A DNA stretch of 64,000 nt from Bacillota bacterium (GTDB lineage: Bacteria; Bacillota; Clostridia; Oscillospirales; Oscillospiraceae), in the NCBI GenBank assembly GCA_023459875.1, contig JAEWRY010000002.1, positions 8,466 through 72,465 on the forward strand. Direction: 5' to 3'. A program made the translations under genes and the position numbers. The notes under the pieces were generated by a model that saw only the letters and a list, made by a program, of their open reading frames with translations, was not told where the DNA came from and searched no databases. Below, one piece after another: positions 33,642 to 45,901 of this stretch (position 1 is its first letter; each line of letters begins with the position of its first letter).

Positions 33642-33675
33642 AAGGCCCCTACAGAAAAAATTCTGTAGGGGCCTT
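33642..33675. terminator. bidirectional terminator
   Basis: Perfect 15-base arms AAGGCCCCTACAGAA (33642-33656) and TTCTGTAGGGGCCTT (33661-33675) between convergent genes. Confidence 0.85.
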
Positions 33676-33704
33676 GCCTTGTCGGCAGAGAAAATCGCCG
33701 TGAG

Positions 33705-35864
33705 CTATTTTATCTTTCTCTTCTCCATGAGGATCTGGGCCGTATGCTTCACCTTGATGGGCAGGCCGCGCGCGTCCAGGCCGCCGGCGATCTGGAGCAT
33801 ACAGCCCGGACAATCCACGGCCACCACGTCGGCGCGGGTTTTCACGATGTTGTCGATCTTCTTCTCCAGGATAGGGCCGGAGATCTCCGGAAACTTAATG
33901 GAGTAAGAGCCGGAGAAACCGCAGCAGCGGTCGCAGTCCTCCATCTCGACGAGCTCCACGCCCTTGGTGGAGGTCAGCAGCTCGCGGGGCTCCTTGTAAA
34001 CGTTCATGACTCTTCTCAGGTGGCAGGAATCGTGGTAGGTGATCCTCAGAGGTCTGCCGTCGCCCTTGGTGGGCAGGCCGCCCAGCATGTGCAGCAGCTT
34101 GGAAAAGTCAAATGTCTTCTCGGATAGCGTCTCGGCCAGCTTAAACATGGAGGGGTCGTCCTTGAACAGTTCCTTGTACTCACGCAGAGAGTGGGTACAG
34201 GTGGGGCAGGCGGAGACGATATAGTCGTACTTCTCGGCCTCCAGAGCCTCGATGTTCATGATGGCGGCCGCCTTGGCGTTATTCGTGTCGCCCATGTAAG
34301 TAGCCGGAGCGCCGCAGCAGGTCTGGCCTTCCGGCATAACCACACGGTAGCCGGCTTCGTTTAGGGCCTTGACTACGGCCTCGGCTACGTCCACATACAC
34401 AAAGTCCAGAAGACAGCCGGTGTAGAAGGCGATGGTACCCTTGGGCGCGAGCACGTGCTGATGAATCTTGGGGAAGATATCCCTGAAGGGCTGCTTGGCA
34501 ATGGCCGGCAGGCTGCGTCCTGCCGTCAGGTCTGACAGGAAGAGGGGCAGATTCCGGATCATAGGCTGGCCGTTGGTCACCGGCTTCTGGGCTACGGAGG
34601 CGATGCGCAGCAGGGAATGGAACATTCGGCGGTTGCTCACGGTGTCCAGAGCGAACTTATAGGTGGGCGCCACACCGGACTTGGCGGCGAACCTGGTGCG
34701 CAGCTTCAGAAGCATACCGGGAATGTCCAGCTTGCCGCCGCAGACCTCCTTGCACTTGCCGCACTGGAGGCAAATATTCTGCACGCTTTCGGCGCGCTCG
34801 GGAGAGATGAGAAAATTGGTCAGCAAGGTGCCGATTCCACCGGTGTAAACCTTGCTGCCGTATACATGACCGCCGACCAGGGCGAAGGCGGGACAGACGT
34901 CCAGGCAGGCTCCGCAGCGAATGCAGTCGTAGATCTCGCGGAAATCGGGGTCAGCCAGAATCTCGCGGCGTCCGGGGTCGTCGAGGATCAGCACGTAAAA
35001 ATCCTTCTTGGCTTTTTCGTCCGTTTCCTTGTTGATGGTCACCTCTGTGGGGCCGGTGTAGAGAGAGAGGTAGGAAGTGATGCGCTGGCCGGTGCCGTTC
35101 CGGGGCAGGGCCTTAAAAATGTAACCGGCGTCCGAGACAGACTTGACCAGCTTCTCAATGCCGAACACATAAAGGTGGATGCCAGGCAGCGTGCCCACCA
35201 TACGGCCGTTGCCTTCATTCGTCATCGTAAACAATGTTCCGGTCTCCGCGACGGCCACATTGGCGCCGGAAACGCCCATCTCCGCGGTGATAAATTTCTG
35301 CCGCATCACCTTGCGGGCGGTCTTAACTTCCTCGGAAATGACGGGGGCGTTCTTCTCCTTGGTGTAGTCGGTGAACAGATCGGCCACCTGCTCCTTATTG
35401 AGATGCAGAGCGGGCATGACCATATGGACAGGGGTGTTACCTTCCAGGGCAATGATAAACTCACCCAGATCGGTCTCCTGAACAAGAACGCCATCCTCCG
35501 CCAAAGTCTTGTTCATATGGATCTCTTCGGAGGCCATAGACTTGGATTTCACAATGAGCTTAACATTGCGTTCCTTTACCAGGCTGCGGATGTATTCAAT
35601 CGCGTTTTCCTTGCTGGTCGCCCGGAACACCTTGCCGCCTCTGGCGGAGCAGTTTTTGGTAAACTCATCAACCAGTTCGTCGATGTGGTCGGCGGCGTAG
35701 CTTTTAACTCGCTTGATACTCTCTCGGGTAGCTTCAAAATCCACGCCGGCATAGGCTTTTTCTCTCTTGGCGGGATAGGTCGCGCAGAAGGTGCCTAAGG
35801 TCCTGCTGAGGGTTGAATTTTTTAAAGCTTCGGATATTTCCTGCTTCAGTTCTTCATTAGCCAT
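33705..35864 (-). CDS. LutB-LutA fusion, lactate utilisation iron-sulfur protein
   Basis: 719 aa, two normally separate proteins in one chain. Residues about 40-300 form a LUD domain (EMGVSGANVAVAETGTLFTMTNEGNGRM). Two [4Fe-4S] sites follow near residues 313 (CIRCGACLDVCP) and 366 (CLQCGKCKEVCG): this is LutB. From about residue 470 there are two CCG domains (TCCGAP near 514, DRCCGFSGSY near 643, CPTC, CPGCMLQ): this is LutA/GlpC-like. LutABC oxidises L-lactate to pyruvate. First enzyme gene after lutC, 26 bases apart. With GlcD-type D-lactate dehydrogenase and LarA, both lactate enantiomers would be covered. Confidence 0.9.
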   Translation of the reverse strand: MANEELKQEISEALKNSTLSRTLGTFCATYPAKREKAYAGVDFEATRESIKRVKSYAADHIDELVDEFTKNCSARGGKVFRATSKENAIEYIRSLVKERNVKLIVKSKSMASEEIHMNKTLAEDGVLVQETDLGEFIIALEGNTPVHMVMPALHLNKEQVADLFTDYTKEKNAPVISEEVKTARKVMRQKFITAEMGVSGANVAVAETGTLFTMTNEGNGRMVGTLPGIHLYVFGIEKLVKSVSDAGYIFKALPRNGTGQRITSYLSLYTGPTEVTINKETDEKAKKDFYVLILDDPGRREILADPDFREIYDCIRCGACLDVCPAFALVGGHVYGSKVYTGGIGTLLTNFLISPERAESVQNICLQCGKCKEVCGGKLDIPGMLLKLRTRFAAKSGVAPTYKFALDTVSNRRMFHSLLRIASVAQKPVTNGQPMIRNLPLFLSDLTAGRSLPAIAKQPFRDIFPKIHQHVLAPKGTIAFYTGCLLDFVYVDVAEAVVKALNEAGYRVVMPEGQTCCGAPATYMGDTNNAKAAAIMNIEALEAEKYDYIVSACPTCTHSLREYKELFKDDPSMFKLAETLSEKTFDFSKLLHMLGGLPTKGDGRPLRITYHDSCHLRRVMNVYKEPRELLTSTKGVELVEMEDCDRCCGFSGSYSIKFPEISGPILEKKIDNIVKTRADVVAVDCPGCMLQIAGGLDARGLPIKVKHTAQILMEKRKIK

Positions 35865-35890
35865 TGTCTTTTCCTCCTTCTAGCACTCCA

Positions 35891-36442
35891 CTATTCATTA
35901 TCGATAACAACAGCGGTCAGTCTCAATGGGCCGTGGACGCCGACGGTGCTCACGCATTCAATATCCGCGGTTCTGCTCGGGCCGGTAACGAAACCGACAA
36001 AGGAAGGCATTTGGGGAAGAGCGGCCAAAATACTAAACATATCGTCATAGGTGGGAACAATGGCAGAACCCTTGACGATGCCGAAGTAGTCTTCAGACAT
36101 GGTGCCGACAATTCTTCCGTCCACGTCGTCATTCATCTGAAGCAAGGTACCCAGCTCCGCAATTGCGTATTGATTTTCTCCGATTCCGCCCTGAGCAGTT
36201 TCTGCGCGGAGACGGATATGATCGGTGTAAACGGTTACGCCGGCGGCCTCCAGGGCGGCGGCCACACCGGCCTCCTGAAGCAAAGGGGTGTTCTGGATAC
36301 AGGTTGTCTTCAGGCCGCCGTCTTTGAACAGATCAACAATTGTCTTTGCCAGGTCTGCCTTTGCTGTGCGCACGCACCTTCCGTTCACCCCCTCCAGATT
36401 GGCCTTGTAGCGTTCGTAAAGCTCATCATTCATCATACTCAT
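35891..36442 (-). CDS. lutC: LutC-like LUD domain protein
   Basis: 183 aa with the LUD domain pattern: DHIRLRAETAQGGIGENQYAIAELGTLLQ and FVGFVTGPSRTADIECVSTVGVHGP. Start ATG 36442 follows GGAAAGGG; the longer frame upstream begins before this site. It heads the lutC-lutBA operon. Third subunit of the lactate oxidation complex. Confidence 0.88.
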   Translation of the reverse strand: MSMMNDELYERYKANLEGVNGRCVRTAKADLAKTIVDLFKDGGLKTTCIQNTPLLQEAGVAAALEAAGVTVYTDHIRLRAETAQGGIGENQYAIAELGTLLQMNDDVDGRIVGTMSEDYFGIVKGSAIVPTYDDMFSILAALPQMPSFVGFVTGPSRTADIECVSTVGVHGPLRLTAVVIDNE

Positions 36443-36815
36443 ACTAACACCCTTTCCAATTTTTCTTTGACACATGGTAACCTCGAAAACTCACGTTATA
36501 TTTTAATTAGTAATTTTTGGGGTCAGCAAATCAGCTCCGTCTTTGAGGTGCGGCAGCATTCACCGGATACGCCCGCAGCCCTTTCTCGGAAACGTTCATG
36601 CAATTGCTTGTTCTTTTGCACTTATACTTCTTTGTTTTTGGTAGGACCAATTATATCCTTATCATATCATAGTTGATAATTTATTCAATTCATTTTTTAA
36701 ATTTTTTTCAAATCCGCTAAAAATCCCGGCTTCGTTTGACCAATGCAATGATATTATCCGAAATTATAAGAGGCTGTTTAAAAATTTTTTGGAGCATTAG
36801 CTTCCAGAATAGTAC
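36443..36815. other. intergenic region before lutC
   Basis: AT-rich, no gene seen. It must contain the lutC promoter: TTATCATATCATAG near 36658-36671 is a possible -10 area on either strand. Nothing else is recognisable. Confidence 0.4.
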
Positions 36816-36850
36816 AAAATTGCCACATCCGTTATGATGTGGCAATTTTT
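36816..36850. terminator. terminator hairpin upstream of the lut operon
   Basis: Arms AAAATTGCCACATC (36816-36829) and GATGTGGCAATTTT (36836-36849) with T-run. Lies between the two leftward operons. Confidence 0.7.
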
Positions 36851-36923
36851 GGAGCCGGTAATATCGCCTTTTGGGGACCTAGACGACCCATTTGACGCCA
36901 GCATAGCTATATGTGTGGTCAAT

Positions 36924-36957
36924 CAGCGCCCTGCCAAAACATTGGCAGGGCGCTGAT
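36924..36957 (-). terminator. terminator after the histidine kinase gene
   Basis: Perfect 15-base arms TCAGCGCCCTGCCAA (36924-36938) and TTGGCAGGGCGCTGA (36943-36957). Downstream of the leftward two-component operon. Confidence 0.65.
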
Positions 36958-37122
36958 ACATGAGTATACGCCCACGCCGACGTCACCTGGAGAAGCTGAC
37001 GGCGGGTTTCCTCTTTCTTTGAAGCCGCAAAATACCACGGCTGATTGATCCCCGGCGGAGCCATAGCCTTTCTAACCTTACGGGTCCTTTTATCCGCCGC
37101 ATCATCAAGGAAATAATCTAAA

Positions 37123-38565
37123 TCAAAACTCAAATCGGAATTTAGTGCCTTCATTTAATTTGCTTGTGACAGCCACTCCGATATGATGCCTGTCGGCAAT
37201 TTGCTTGGCTATCGCTAGACCGAGGCCTGAACCGCTTTTATTTCCCTCGGACACCACTTTGTAAAACCGGTCGAAAATATGAGGCAGATCCTCATCGGCG
37301 ATTCCATTACCCTGGTCGCTGATCGACACGACCCTGTTGTTCACCGAAACCCGGATTTCACTGCTTACGGGTGAGAATTTAACGGCGTTGTCCAGTACGA
37401 TCAGGAACATCTGCCTCAGACGGCCATAGTCTCCGGCCACCGTCAGAGACCCCGTGTCGAATTCCTGTCGGATTTCGATATTCTTGTCCCGGGCCAGGTG
37501 CCCTGCGCTCCGTACGGCGTCGCTCAGAATATCGTAAAGGTTCAACTCCTGCTTGTCGATTTTAAAGTCAGTGTTTTGAAGCTTGGACAAGTCCAGGAGA
37601 TCATTGATCAGCCTCTGAAGATAGAGGCTCTCACTGAGCATTTGACTGTGGTAGCTTTTTACCTGCTCCGGATCTGTCACCACCCCGTCGCATAACGCTT
37701 CCAGAGATCCCCGGATTACCGTAACAGGCGTTTTTAGCTCATGGGATATATTTGCAATAAAATCGCGGCGGAGCTTGTCCAGCTTATCGTTTTCCCGTTT
37801 TGCAATCACAAGCCTTTCACTGAGAACATCAATGGCCCCCGCAAGCTCGCCGATTTCGTCCTTCATCTGTACACCGGTTTTTGCCGTGTACTCTCCTTCG
37901 GCAAGTAAAAGCGTGGAATTTTTCATTTTATTCAAGGGTTTTGTAAAAGTGTAGGCAAAAAAAGCAGATAAGATTACGGAGAAAGCAAGCGCGGCCAGGA
38001 TACTGACCTCCAGTATTTTTACGCCCTGTATGGTCGCATCGCTGATTCCTTTCACAGGAGAATGAAGGAGAACGGCTCCGACGACCTGACCGCCTACTTC
38101 AATCGGCGTTCCAACCGTCAGCGTAGGAATATCCAAAAGGCTGCTGAAGCCCTCACTGAATGTGGTTTTTCCGGTGAATACTTCTTTTACAACCTTATCA
38201 GCATCCGATGGTAAATCGGCGTAATTGTAGCTTTGGCCCGACATCTGGCTATTCGTAATCAAATTGAGATTTTCGTCCACAATCCAGACGTCGCTCATGG
38301 CTATGTCGTCAATGAACCTCAGATAAACCCCATAGCCCCCCATACCGTTTCCCATCATGCCTTTTCCGGTACCCGAGTTTGCATTGCCCATATAATCGGA
38401 CAGTGCGCCGGCGATAGAGACTGCACGCATTTCCAGATTATTTTTGTGATCTTTTACCGTCTGGGCCCGGAACAGAGTAATAAATGTAACTCCGATCACA
38501 ACGGTAAATAAAAACAGCGCGGCTGCAAAGTATAGCGTCAGCTTTCTCGAGATCTTACTTTTCAT
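37123..38565 (-). CDS. sensor histidine kinase with Met/Gly-rich sensor loop
   Basis: 480 aa. Membrane helix 1 (about 9-32), an extracytoplasmic domain (about 35-180), helix 2 (about 183-206), HAMP linker, dimerisation/phosphoacceptor domain with ISHELKTPVTV (His 275), and ATPase domain with VLDNAVKF, SISDQGNGIADEDLPHIFDRF and GSGLGLAIAKQI. The extracytoplasmic part contains GKGMMGNGMGGYG (68-79), unusual and reminiscent of metal-binding Met motifs. Overlaps the response regulator gene by 11 bases. The divergent target may be the secreted protein at 39531. Confidence 0.92.
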   Translation of the reverse strand: MKSKISRKLTLYFAAALFLFTVVIGVTFITLFRAQTVKDHKNNLEMRAVSIAGALSDYMGNANSGTGKGMMGNGMGGYGVYLRFIDDIAMSDVWIVDENLNLITNSQMSGQSYNYADLPSDADKVVKEVFTGKTTFSEGFSSLLDIPTLTVGTPIEVGGQVVGAVLLHSPVKGISDATIQGVKILEVSILAALAFSVILSAFFAYTFTKPLNKMKNSTLLLAEGEYTAKTGVQMKDEIGELAGAIDVLSERLVIAKRENDKLDKLRRDFIANISHELKTPVTVIRGSLEALCDGVVTDPEQVKSYHSQMLSESLYLQRLINDLLDLSKLQNTDFKIDKQELNLYDILSDAVRSAGHLARDKNIEIRQEFDTGSLTVAGDYGRLRQMFLIVLDNAVKFSPVSSEIRVSVNNRVVSISDQGNGIADEDLPHIFDRFYKVVSEGNKSGSGLGLAIAKQIADRHHIGVAVTSKLNEGTKFRFEF

Positions 38566-39250
38566 CCGATTTTACCTCAAATTTATATCCGACCCCCCAT
38601 ATGGTGCTGATATCCCAGCTTTCGTGCGGATACTCGTCCAGCTTTGCGCGCAGGCGCTTAATATGCGAATCCACCGTACGCGTATCTCCGAAATAATCAT
38701 AGCCCCAGAGGCTGTTTAAGAGATTATCTCGGGAAAAAACCTTGTTCCTGTTAGTGGCAAGCGTCCATAGGATTTCCGTTTCTTTCTTGGTAAGCAGGAC
38801 ATTTTGGCTATCGATGGCAACAGTATATTCGTCAAGGTTGATTGTCAGGTTCGAAATAGAGAAAATCTGCCTGTTCTTTGTATCCTCACTCGTTATCCGC
38901 CGCAGGACTGCTCGTATTCTGGCCATGACCTCTCCCGGTGAAAATGGCTTTACAATATAATCATCCGCTCCGATATCAAGGCCCATGATCCTTTCAAAAT
39001 CTTCTCCCCGAGCCGTGATCATGATCACCGGTGTGTCGGACTTTTTCCGGATTTCCCGGCAGACTTCAAAACCATCCATCTTCGGCATCATTACGTCTAG
39101 CAGAACCACTTCGGGATGTATTTTATTAAACAGATCGAGGGCCTCCTGGCCGTCAAAAGCGACGAAGGGAGTGTGCCCTTCTTTTTTTGCATATTCCTCG
39201 AGAATGGATGTAATCTGCCTGTTGTCGTCGGCAATCAGAACGGTCGGCAT
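38555..39250 (-). CDS. OmpR-family response regulator
   Basis: 231 aa. Receiver domain with acidic pair DD (8-9), phospho-acceptor Asp 52 (VVLLDVMMPKMDG), T in MITARG, K in VKPFSPGE; C-terminal winged helix (LLTKKETEILWTLATNRNKVFSRDNLLNSLWGYDYFGDTRTVDSHIKRLRAKL). Cotranscribed with, and overlapping, the histidine kinase gene. Divergent from the secreted protein gene, with about 280 bases between. Confidence 0.95.
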   Translation of the reverse strand: MPTVLIADDNRQITSILEEYAKKEGHTPFVAFDGQEALDLFNKIHPEVVLLDVMMPKMDGFEVCREIRKKSDTPVIMITARGEDFERIMGLDIGADDYIVKPFSPGEVMARIRAVLRRITSEDTKNRQIFSISNLTINLDEYTVAIDSQNVLLTKKETEILWTLATNRNKVFSRDNLLNSLWGYDYFGDTRTVDSHIKRLRAKLDEYPHESWDISTIWGVGYKFEVKSDEK

Positions 39251-39530
39251 AGAATCACTCCCAATGACTTATTCAGCTTGATTATACCATACTAAAAACT
39301 AAATGAGTGGCAAAAATTTGTCTTTTTTATTTTAATAGCAAGGATTTGGAACCTAAAAAACATACTATTGCCATTTATTGCGTCTAACCTATAAGCACAC
39401 GGAAGGAGGTTTTCCCGGTGTAAGGCAAAAACTAAAAAACAAAATACAAAAGACACACTTCTGACAAAACATCAAGGCATAATCAGAGTATAGGAAACAA
39501 TCAATAATATAATTTAAAAGGAGAAACATC

Positions 39531-40022
39531 ATGAAAAAGCTTAAAAAATTCGCCTTTATCGGGGCAGTTGTACTCATCGTCAGCGCAACATCCATCACCG
39601 CACTCGCCGCATCAAGCTACACTACCCCGGCAGAAATTGTGGCCGGACTTACCGGAAAATCAGTAGAAAGCGTTACAGCGCAAAAGGTTGAATCAGGAGA
39701 AACTTACGGATCGCTGGCTAGCGAATATGGAGTACTCACTCAGTTCAAGTCACAAATGTTGGAGCAGAAAAAAGCTCAGTTGGCAGAACGGGTTAACGCA
39801 GGCACAATGACGCAGGAAAGAGCAGATGCAATCATCGCGGCCATGGAAGCAAATCAGGCAAATTGTGACGGAAGCTGCAGCGGCGGGACTGGAGCCAAAA
39901 TGGGGGCAGGGTTCGGAGCTGGAACCGGGACTGGAAACGGCAGCATGAATAGAAATTACGGCGGAGGCCGGAATAGCTCCGGTTTTGGACGGGGAGCCTG
40001 TACCGGGAACGTACAAGACTAA
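39531..40022 (+). CDS. secreted small protein, DUF2680-like with Gly-rich tail
   Basis: 163 aa. Signal peptide KKLKKFAFIGAVVLIVSATSITALAA. The middle (FKSQMLEQKKAQLAERVNAGTMTQERADAIIAAMEANQANCDG) is the helical motif of clostridial DUF2680-like secreted proteins. The last 50 residues are low-complexity Gly/Asn/Ser, with Cys at NCDGSC and ACTG. Preceded by AAAAGGAG. Function unknown; probably controlled by the divergent two-component system. Confidence 0.8.
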   Translation: MKKLKKFAFIGAVVLIVSATSITALAASSYTTPAEIVAGLTGKSVESVTAQKVESGETYGSLASEYGVLTQFKSQMLEQKKAQLAERVNAGTMTQERADAIIAAMEANQANCDGSCSGGTGAKMGAGFGAGTGTGNGSMNRNYGGGRNSSGFGRGACTGNVQD

Positions 40023-40056
40023 CATAGATTACATTCATTGGCCAATAGGCCATAAC

Positions 40057-40090
40057 AGAAAGCAGTGGACGGTATGGTCCGCTGCTTTCT
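40057..40090 (+). terminator. terminator of the secreted protein gene
   Basis: AGAAAGCAGTGGAC (40057-40070) pairs with GTCCGCTGCTTTCT (40077-40090), one G-T pair. Confidence 0.75.
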
Positions 40091-40174
40091 AATATACTTT
40101 TGACTGATCATGTCTGTTCTTCAAATAATTAAGCGCTCAGCCATTTAAAATAACTTTCAACCGGAATCATAAGG

Positions 40175-40205
40175 AAACTCTGTAACCATTGAGGTTACAG
40201 AGTTT
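40175..40205. terminator. second hairpin beside the tRNA fragment
   Basis: Arms AAACTCTGTAACC (40175-40187) and GGTTACAGAGTTT (40193-40205) with TTATTT after. Confidence 0.65.
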
Positions 40206-40212
40206 TATTTCG

Positions 40213-40252
40213 CTGTGTGACTCGAACACACGACCTGCTGATTACGAATCAG
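40213..40252 (-). tRNA. tRNA-Thr(CGU) 3' fragment (not functional)
   Basis: The minus strand reads CTGATTCGTAATCAG, then CAGGTCGTGTGTTCGAGTCACAC in two parts: anticodon arm with CGT, variable loop, and a full T arm with GTTCGAGTC. The D arm, 5' acceptor strand and CCA end are missing. This is the tRNA portion typically duplicated by site-specific integration. Confidence 0.75.
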
Positions 40253-40628
40253 AAAAACTGCGGTTTGTAATATTGCAGAGGTTTCAAAAAGCATTATTTT
40301 ACTTTGTACTTTTAATTTTACTCTATAAATGCTTATATCTTTCTGTAATTATATTGGCAAAAATTGTCTGCACATCGTCTTTGATCGATTACATTAAGCT
40401 CCTTCCCTAATGTTAAATATACTAAAGGAGTCGGACTGTTATAGCACATGCGTTGCCTGGCACCGGCAAATACTTGTAAGCGTTAATACGTCCCGATTTT
40501 ACCGTTCTTAATTAACCGGTTAGTGTCATCTGACATCTAATTTAAGAGCTTATATCTACCATACCAAACATTACATCAGTTAATGGGGCATTTGAAACCT
40601 CAATATCAGTTTAACAATCATCTCAGAA
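40253..40628. other. AT-rich region without a gene
   Basis: About 375 bases between the tRNA fragment and the PFOR 2 terminator. Low-complexity AT-rich DNA with no credible frame; no integrase or phage remnant is seen. Confidence 0.4.
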
Positions 40629-40673
40629 AAGAGCGAGCCCAGCGCCGTATGATACGGCGCTGAACTCGCTCTT
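40629..40673 (-). terminator. terminator of PFOR 2
   Basis: Arms AAGAGCGAG (40629-40637) and CTCGCTCTT (40665-40673), with the inner stem CAGCGCCGTA/TACGGCGCTG. Follows the stop of the leftward PFOR gene. Confidence 0.85.
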
Positions 40674-40680
40674 AAAAGGG

Positions 40681-44217
<3,537 letters not shown>

Positions 44218-44320
44218 AGTTCAGGTCTCCTTGAAAAACTCTTAATATTTTTTGATTTTAAGATACCGCGCCTTTTCAGGCCATCAATTCGGATCATTTT
44301 TCGGCTCCGCTGCGGACTCT

Positions 44321-45694
44321 TCAGATGAGCCCCAGAACCGACCACCATACCACAGCGGCAATGATGGTGATAAAGACGGCGACGAGCAGGGGGCCGCTCA
44401 TTTTTATGGTCTCTATCTGGCTGTACATCCCGTTTTCCTCCCCCTGTCCCACCAGCATGTTCAGGTGATGGAAGGGGAGCAGGTAATGGCCGGCTACGCT
44501 GAGGTAGACAATGCCGATGACGGCGAGGGAAGAAATGCCGGAGCCCTGGGCAGCCGTCAGAAATGCAGGGATGGTGACGCCCATAACGGCGATGACCGAC
44601 CCCATAAACATATGGATGACCACAGCAAGAACGGAAATGCACAGTCCCAGAAGAACGGGACTTTCAGGCATGGAGCCGGGCATGAGGGTGCCGGCGATCC
44701 AGCGGTTCATTCCGGTGACTGCCCCCACCCTGCCGATGGCCATGGCGGCAGTAAGGAAGACCATCACATGAACGGGGACCTCGCCCCAATCTTTGGGCTG
44801 TAAAACCTCGCCGATCACGGGCATACTCATGGCCATGGCGATCATCAGGGTGATCCAGCCGATGTCAAGGCCGGTGACGCCGTTGGTAATCCACAGAAGA
44901 ACGGCGACGACAATCCATACCAGCGTGCAGGTTTCCCGCCGGCTCATTTTTCCCAGCTTGGCCCTCGCCGAGCGCACCTCGTCCAGGTCGATGGTAACAG
45001 GGGCAGAGGGCTTGAAGAGCACAAGGATCAGGATCAGAGTAAGTACGGAGAGCAGCGCGGCGGGAGGGCCCATCACCTGCAGCCACCGCAGGAAGCTCAC
45101 CGGCTCGCCTCCATAACTGGCGGCCAGCGGATTGATCGTGGCGTCGCCGGTCATAAAAATGAGGGAGACGGGAACCGATGCGGCAAAAACGGTAAAGCCG
45201 ATGATGGCTGCGTCCTTTTGGGGAATCGCGGCGGAACGAATGACCACAGCCATGACGGACATAATGAGAAATGCCCGGGGCCATGGGTGAGGAATCAAAA
45301 TGGACAGGATCAGGGTCAGAACGAAGATGGAGAGGATAATACTGCGCCAGCCGCGGACAAACTTAAGGATAAAGGCATAGCTCAAACGCTCGCCCAGGCC
45401 GGAATTGCGTACGGCAGCGGCGATCAGGTAAGCACCGATTACCAGCCAGATGGTGGAGCCTGTCCAGCTGGAGAAAATGACAGAGGGTTCGGCGACCTTC
45501 AGCAGGCACAGGAGCATCAGGTAGATGCCGCCGACATAACCCGATTGAGCCACTTGACCAGCCCACCACACCACGCTCATCAGCGTCAGACCCAGGCAGA
45601 GCTTGCCCTCCCGTTCAAGTCCGTTCAGAGGGAGCAGGCAAATGATCACGCACAGCAGAATTCCGCCAAAGAGAGCGAGAGGTTTCTTTTTCAT
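44321..45694 (-). CDS. DASS/SLC13-type carboxylate transporter
   Basis: 457 aa, about 11-12 helices, divalent-anion:Na+ symporter family (Na+/dicarboxylate, citrate or sulfate). Visible features: FSSWTGSTIWLVIGAYLIAAAVRNSGLGERL, the repeat-type helices around ASVPVSLIFMTGDATINPLAASYG, and LTAAMAIGRVGAVTGMNRW. Lies between the lyase and PFOR 2 genes. It likely imports the branched di- or tricarboxylate that the upstream enzymes degrade. Confidence 0.85.
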   Translation of the reverse strand: MKKKPLALFGGILLCVIICLLPLNGLEREGKLCLGLTLMSVVWWAGQVAQSGYVGGIYLMLLCLLKVAEPSVIFSSWTGSTIWLVIGAYLIAAAVRNSGLGERLSYAFILKFVRGWRSIILSIFVLTLILSILIPHPWPRAFLIMSVMAVVIRSAAIPQKDAAIIGFTVFAASVPVSLIFMTGDATINPLAASYGGEPVSFLRWLQVMGPPAALLSVLTLILILVLFKPSAPVTIDLDEVRSARAKLGKMSRRETCTLVWIVVAVLLWITNGVTGLDIGWITLMIAMAMSMPVIGEVLQPKDWGEVPVHVMVFLTAAMAIGRVGAVTGMNRWIAGTLMPGSMPESPVLLGLCISVLAVVIHMFMGSVIAVMGVTIPAFLTAAQGSGISSLAVIGIVYLSVAGHYLLPFHHLNMLVGQGEENGMYSQIETIKMSGPLLVAVFITIIAAVVWWSVLGLI

Positions 45695-45901
45695 GGATGA
45701 CGAATCCTTTCAGAAATGAATTTCCATTTTTTCTTTTTGGAAAAGACGGGAACCCATCTCCTTCAAACCTCGGCAATCAAAGGCGGAATTCCATATAGGC
45801 AAAGATGTCCCCAATCCAGATCCGGGGGCCGCTTCGGTGAGCACAATGCCCTCTTTCACCATAAATTTGTTTGCCGCCGCCGGAATCGCGGCCTTGAGAG
45901 T

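Noticed and set aside
34617..35798. 393-codon + strand frame opposite the LutB-LutA gene
   Set aside because: Antisense shadow; the opposite strand has all the LUD and Fe-S motifs.
36879..37154. 91-codon minus-strand frame at the end of the histidine kinase gene
   Set aside because: It overlaps the kinase gene's end and runs through a perfect 15-base terminator hairpin; no ribosome site and no family resemblance.
40213..40252. Functional tRNA-Thr gene
   Set aside because: D arm, 5' acceptor strand and CCA end are missing.
40189..40410. 73-codon + strand frame over the tRNA fragment
   Set aside because: It reads through the tRNA remnant and AT-rich DNA, with no ribosome site.
45695..45901. 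Small gene between the transporter and the lyase
   Set aside because: The only frames there are short continuations of shadows; no ribosome site or motif.
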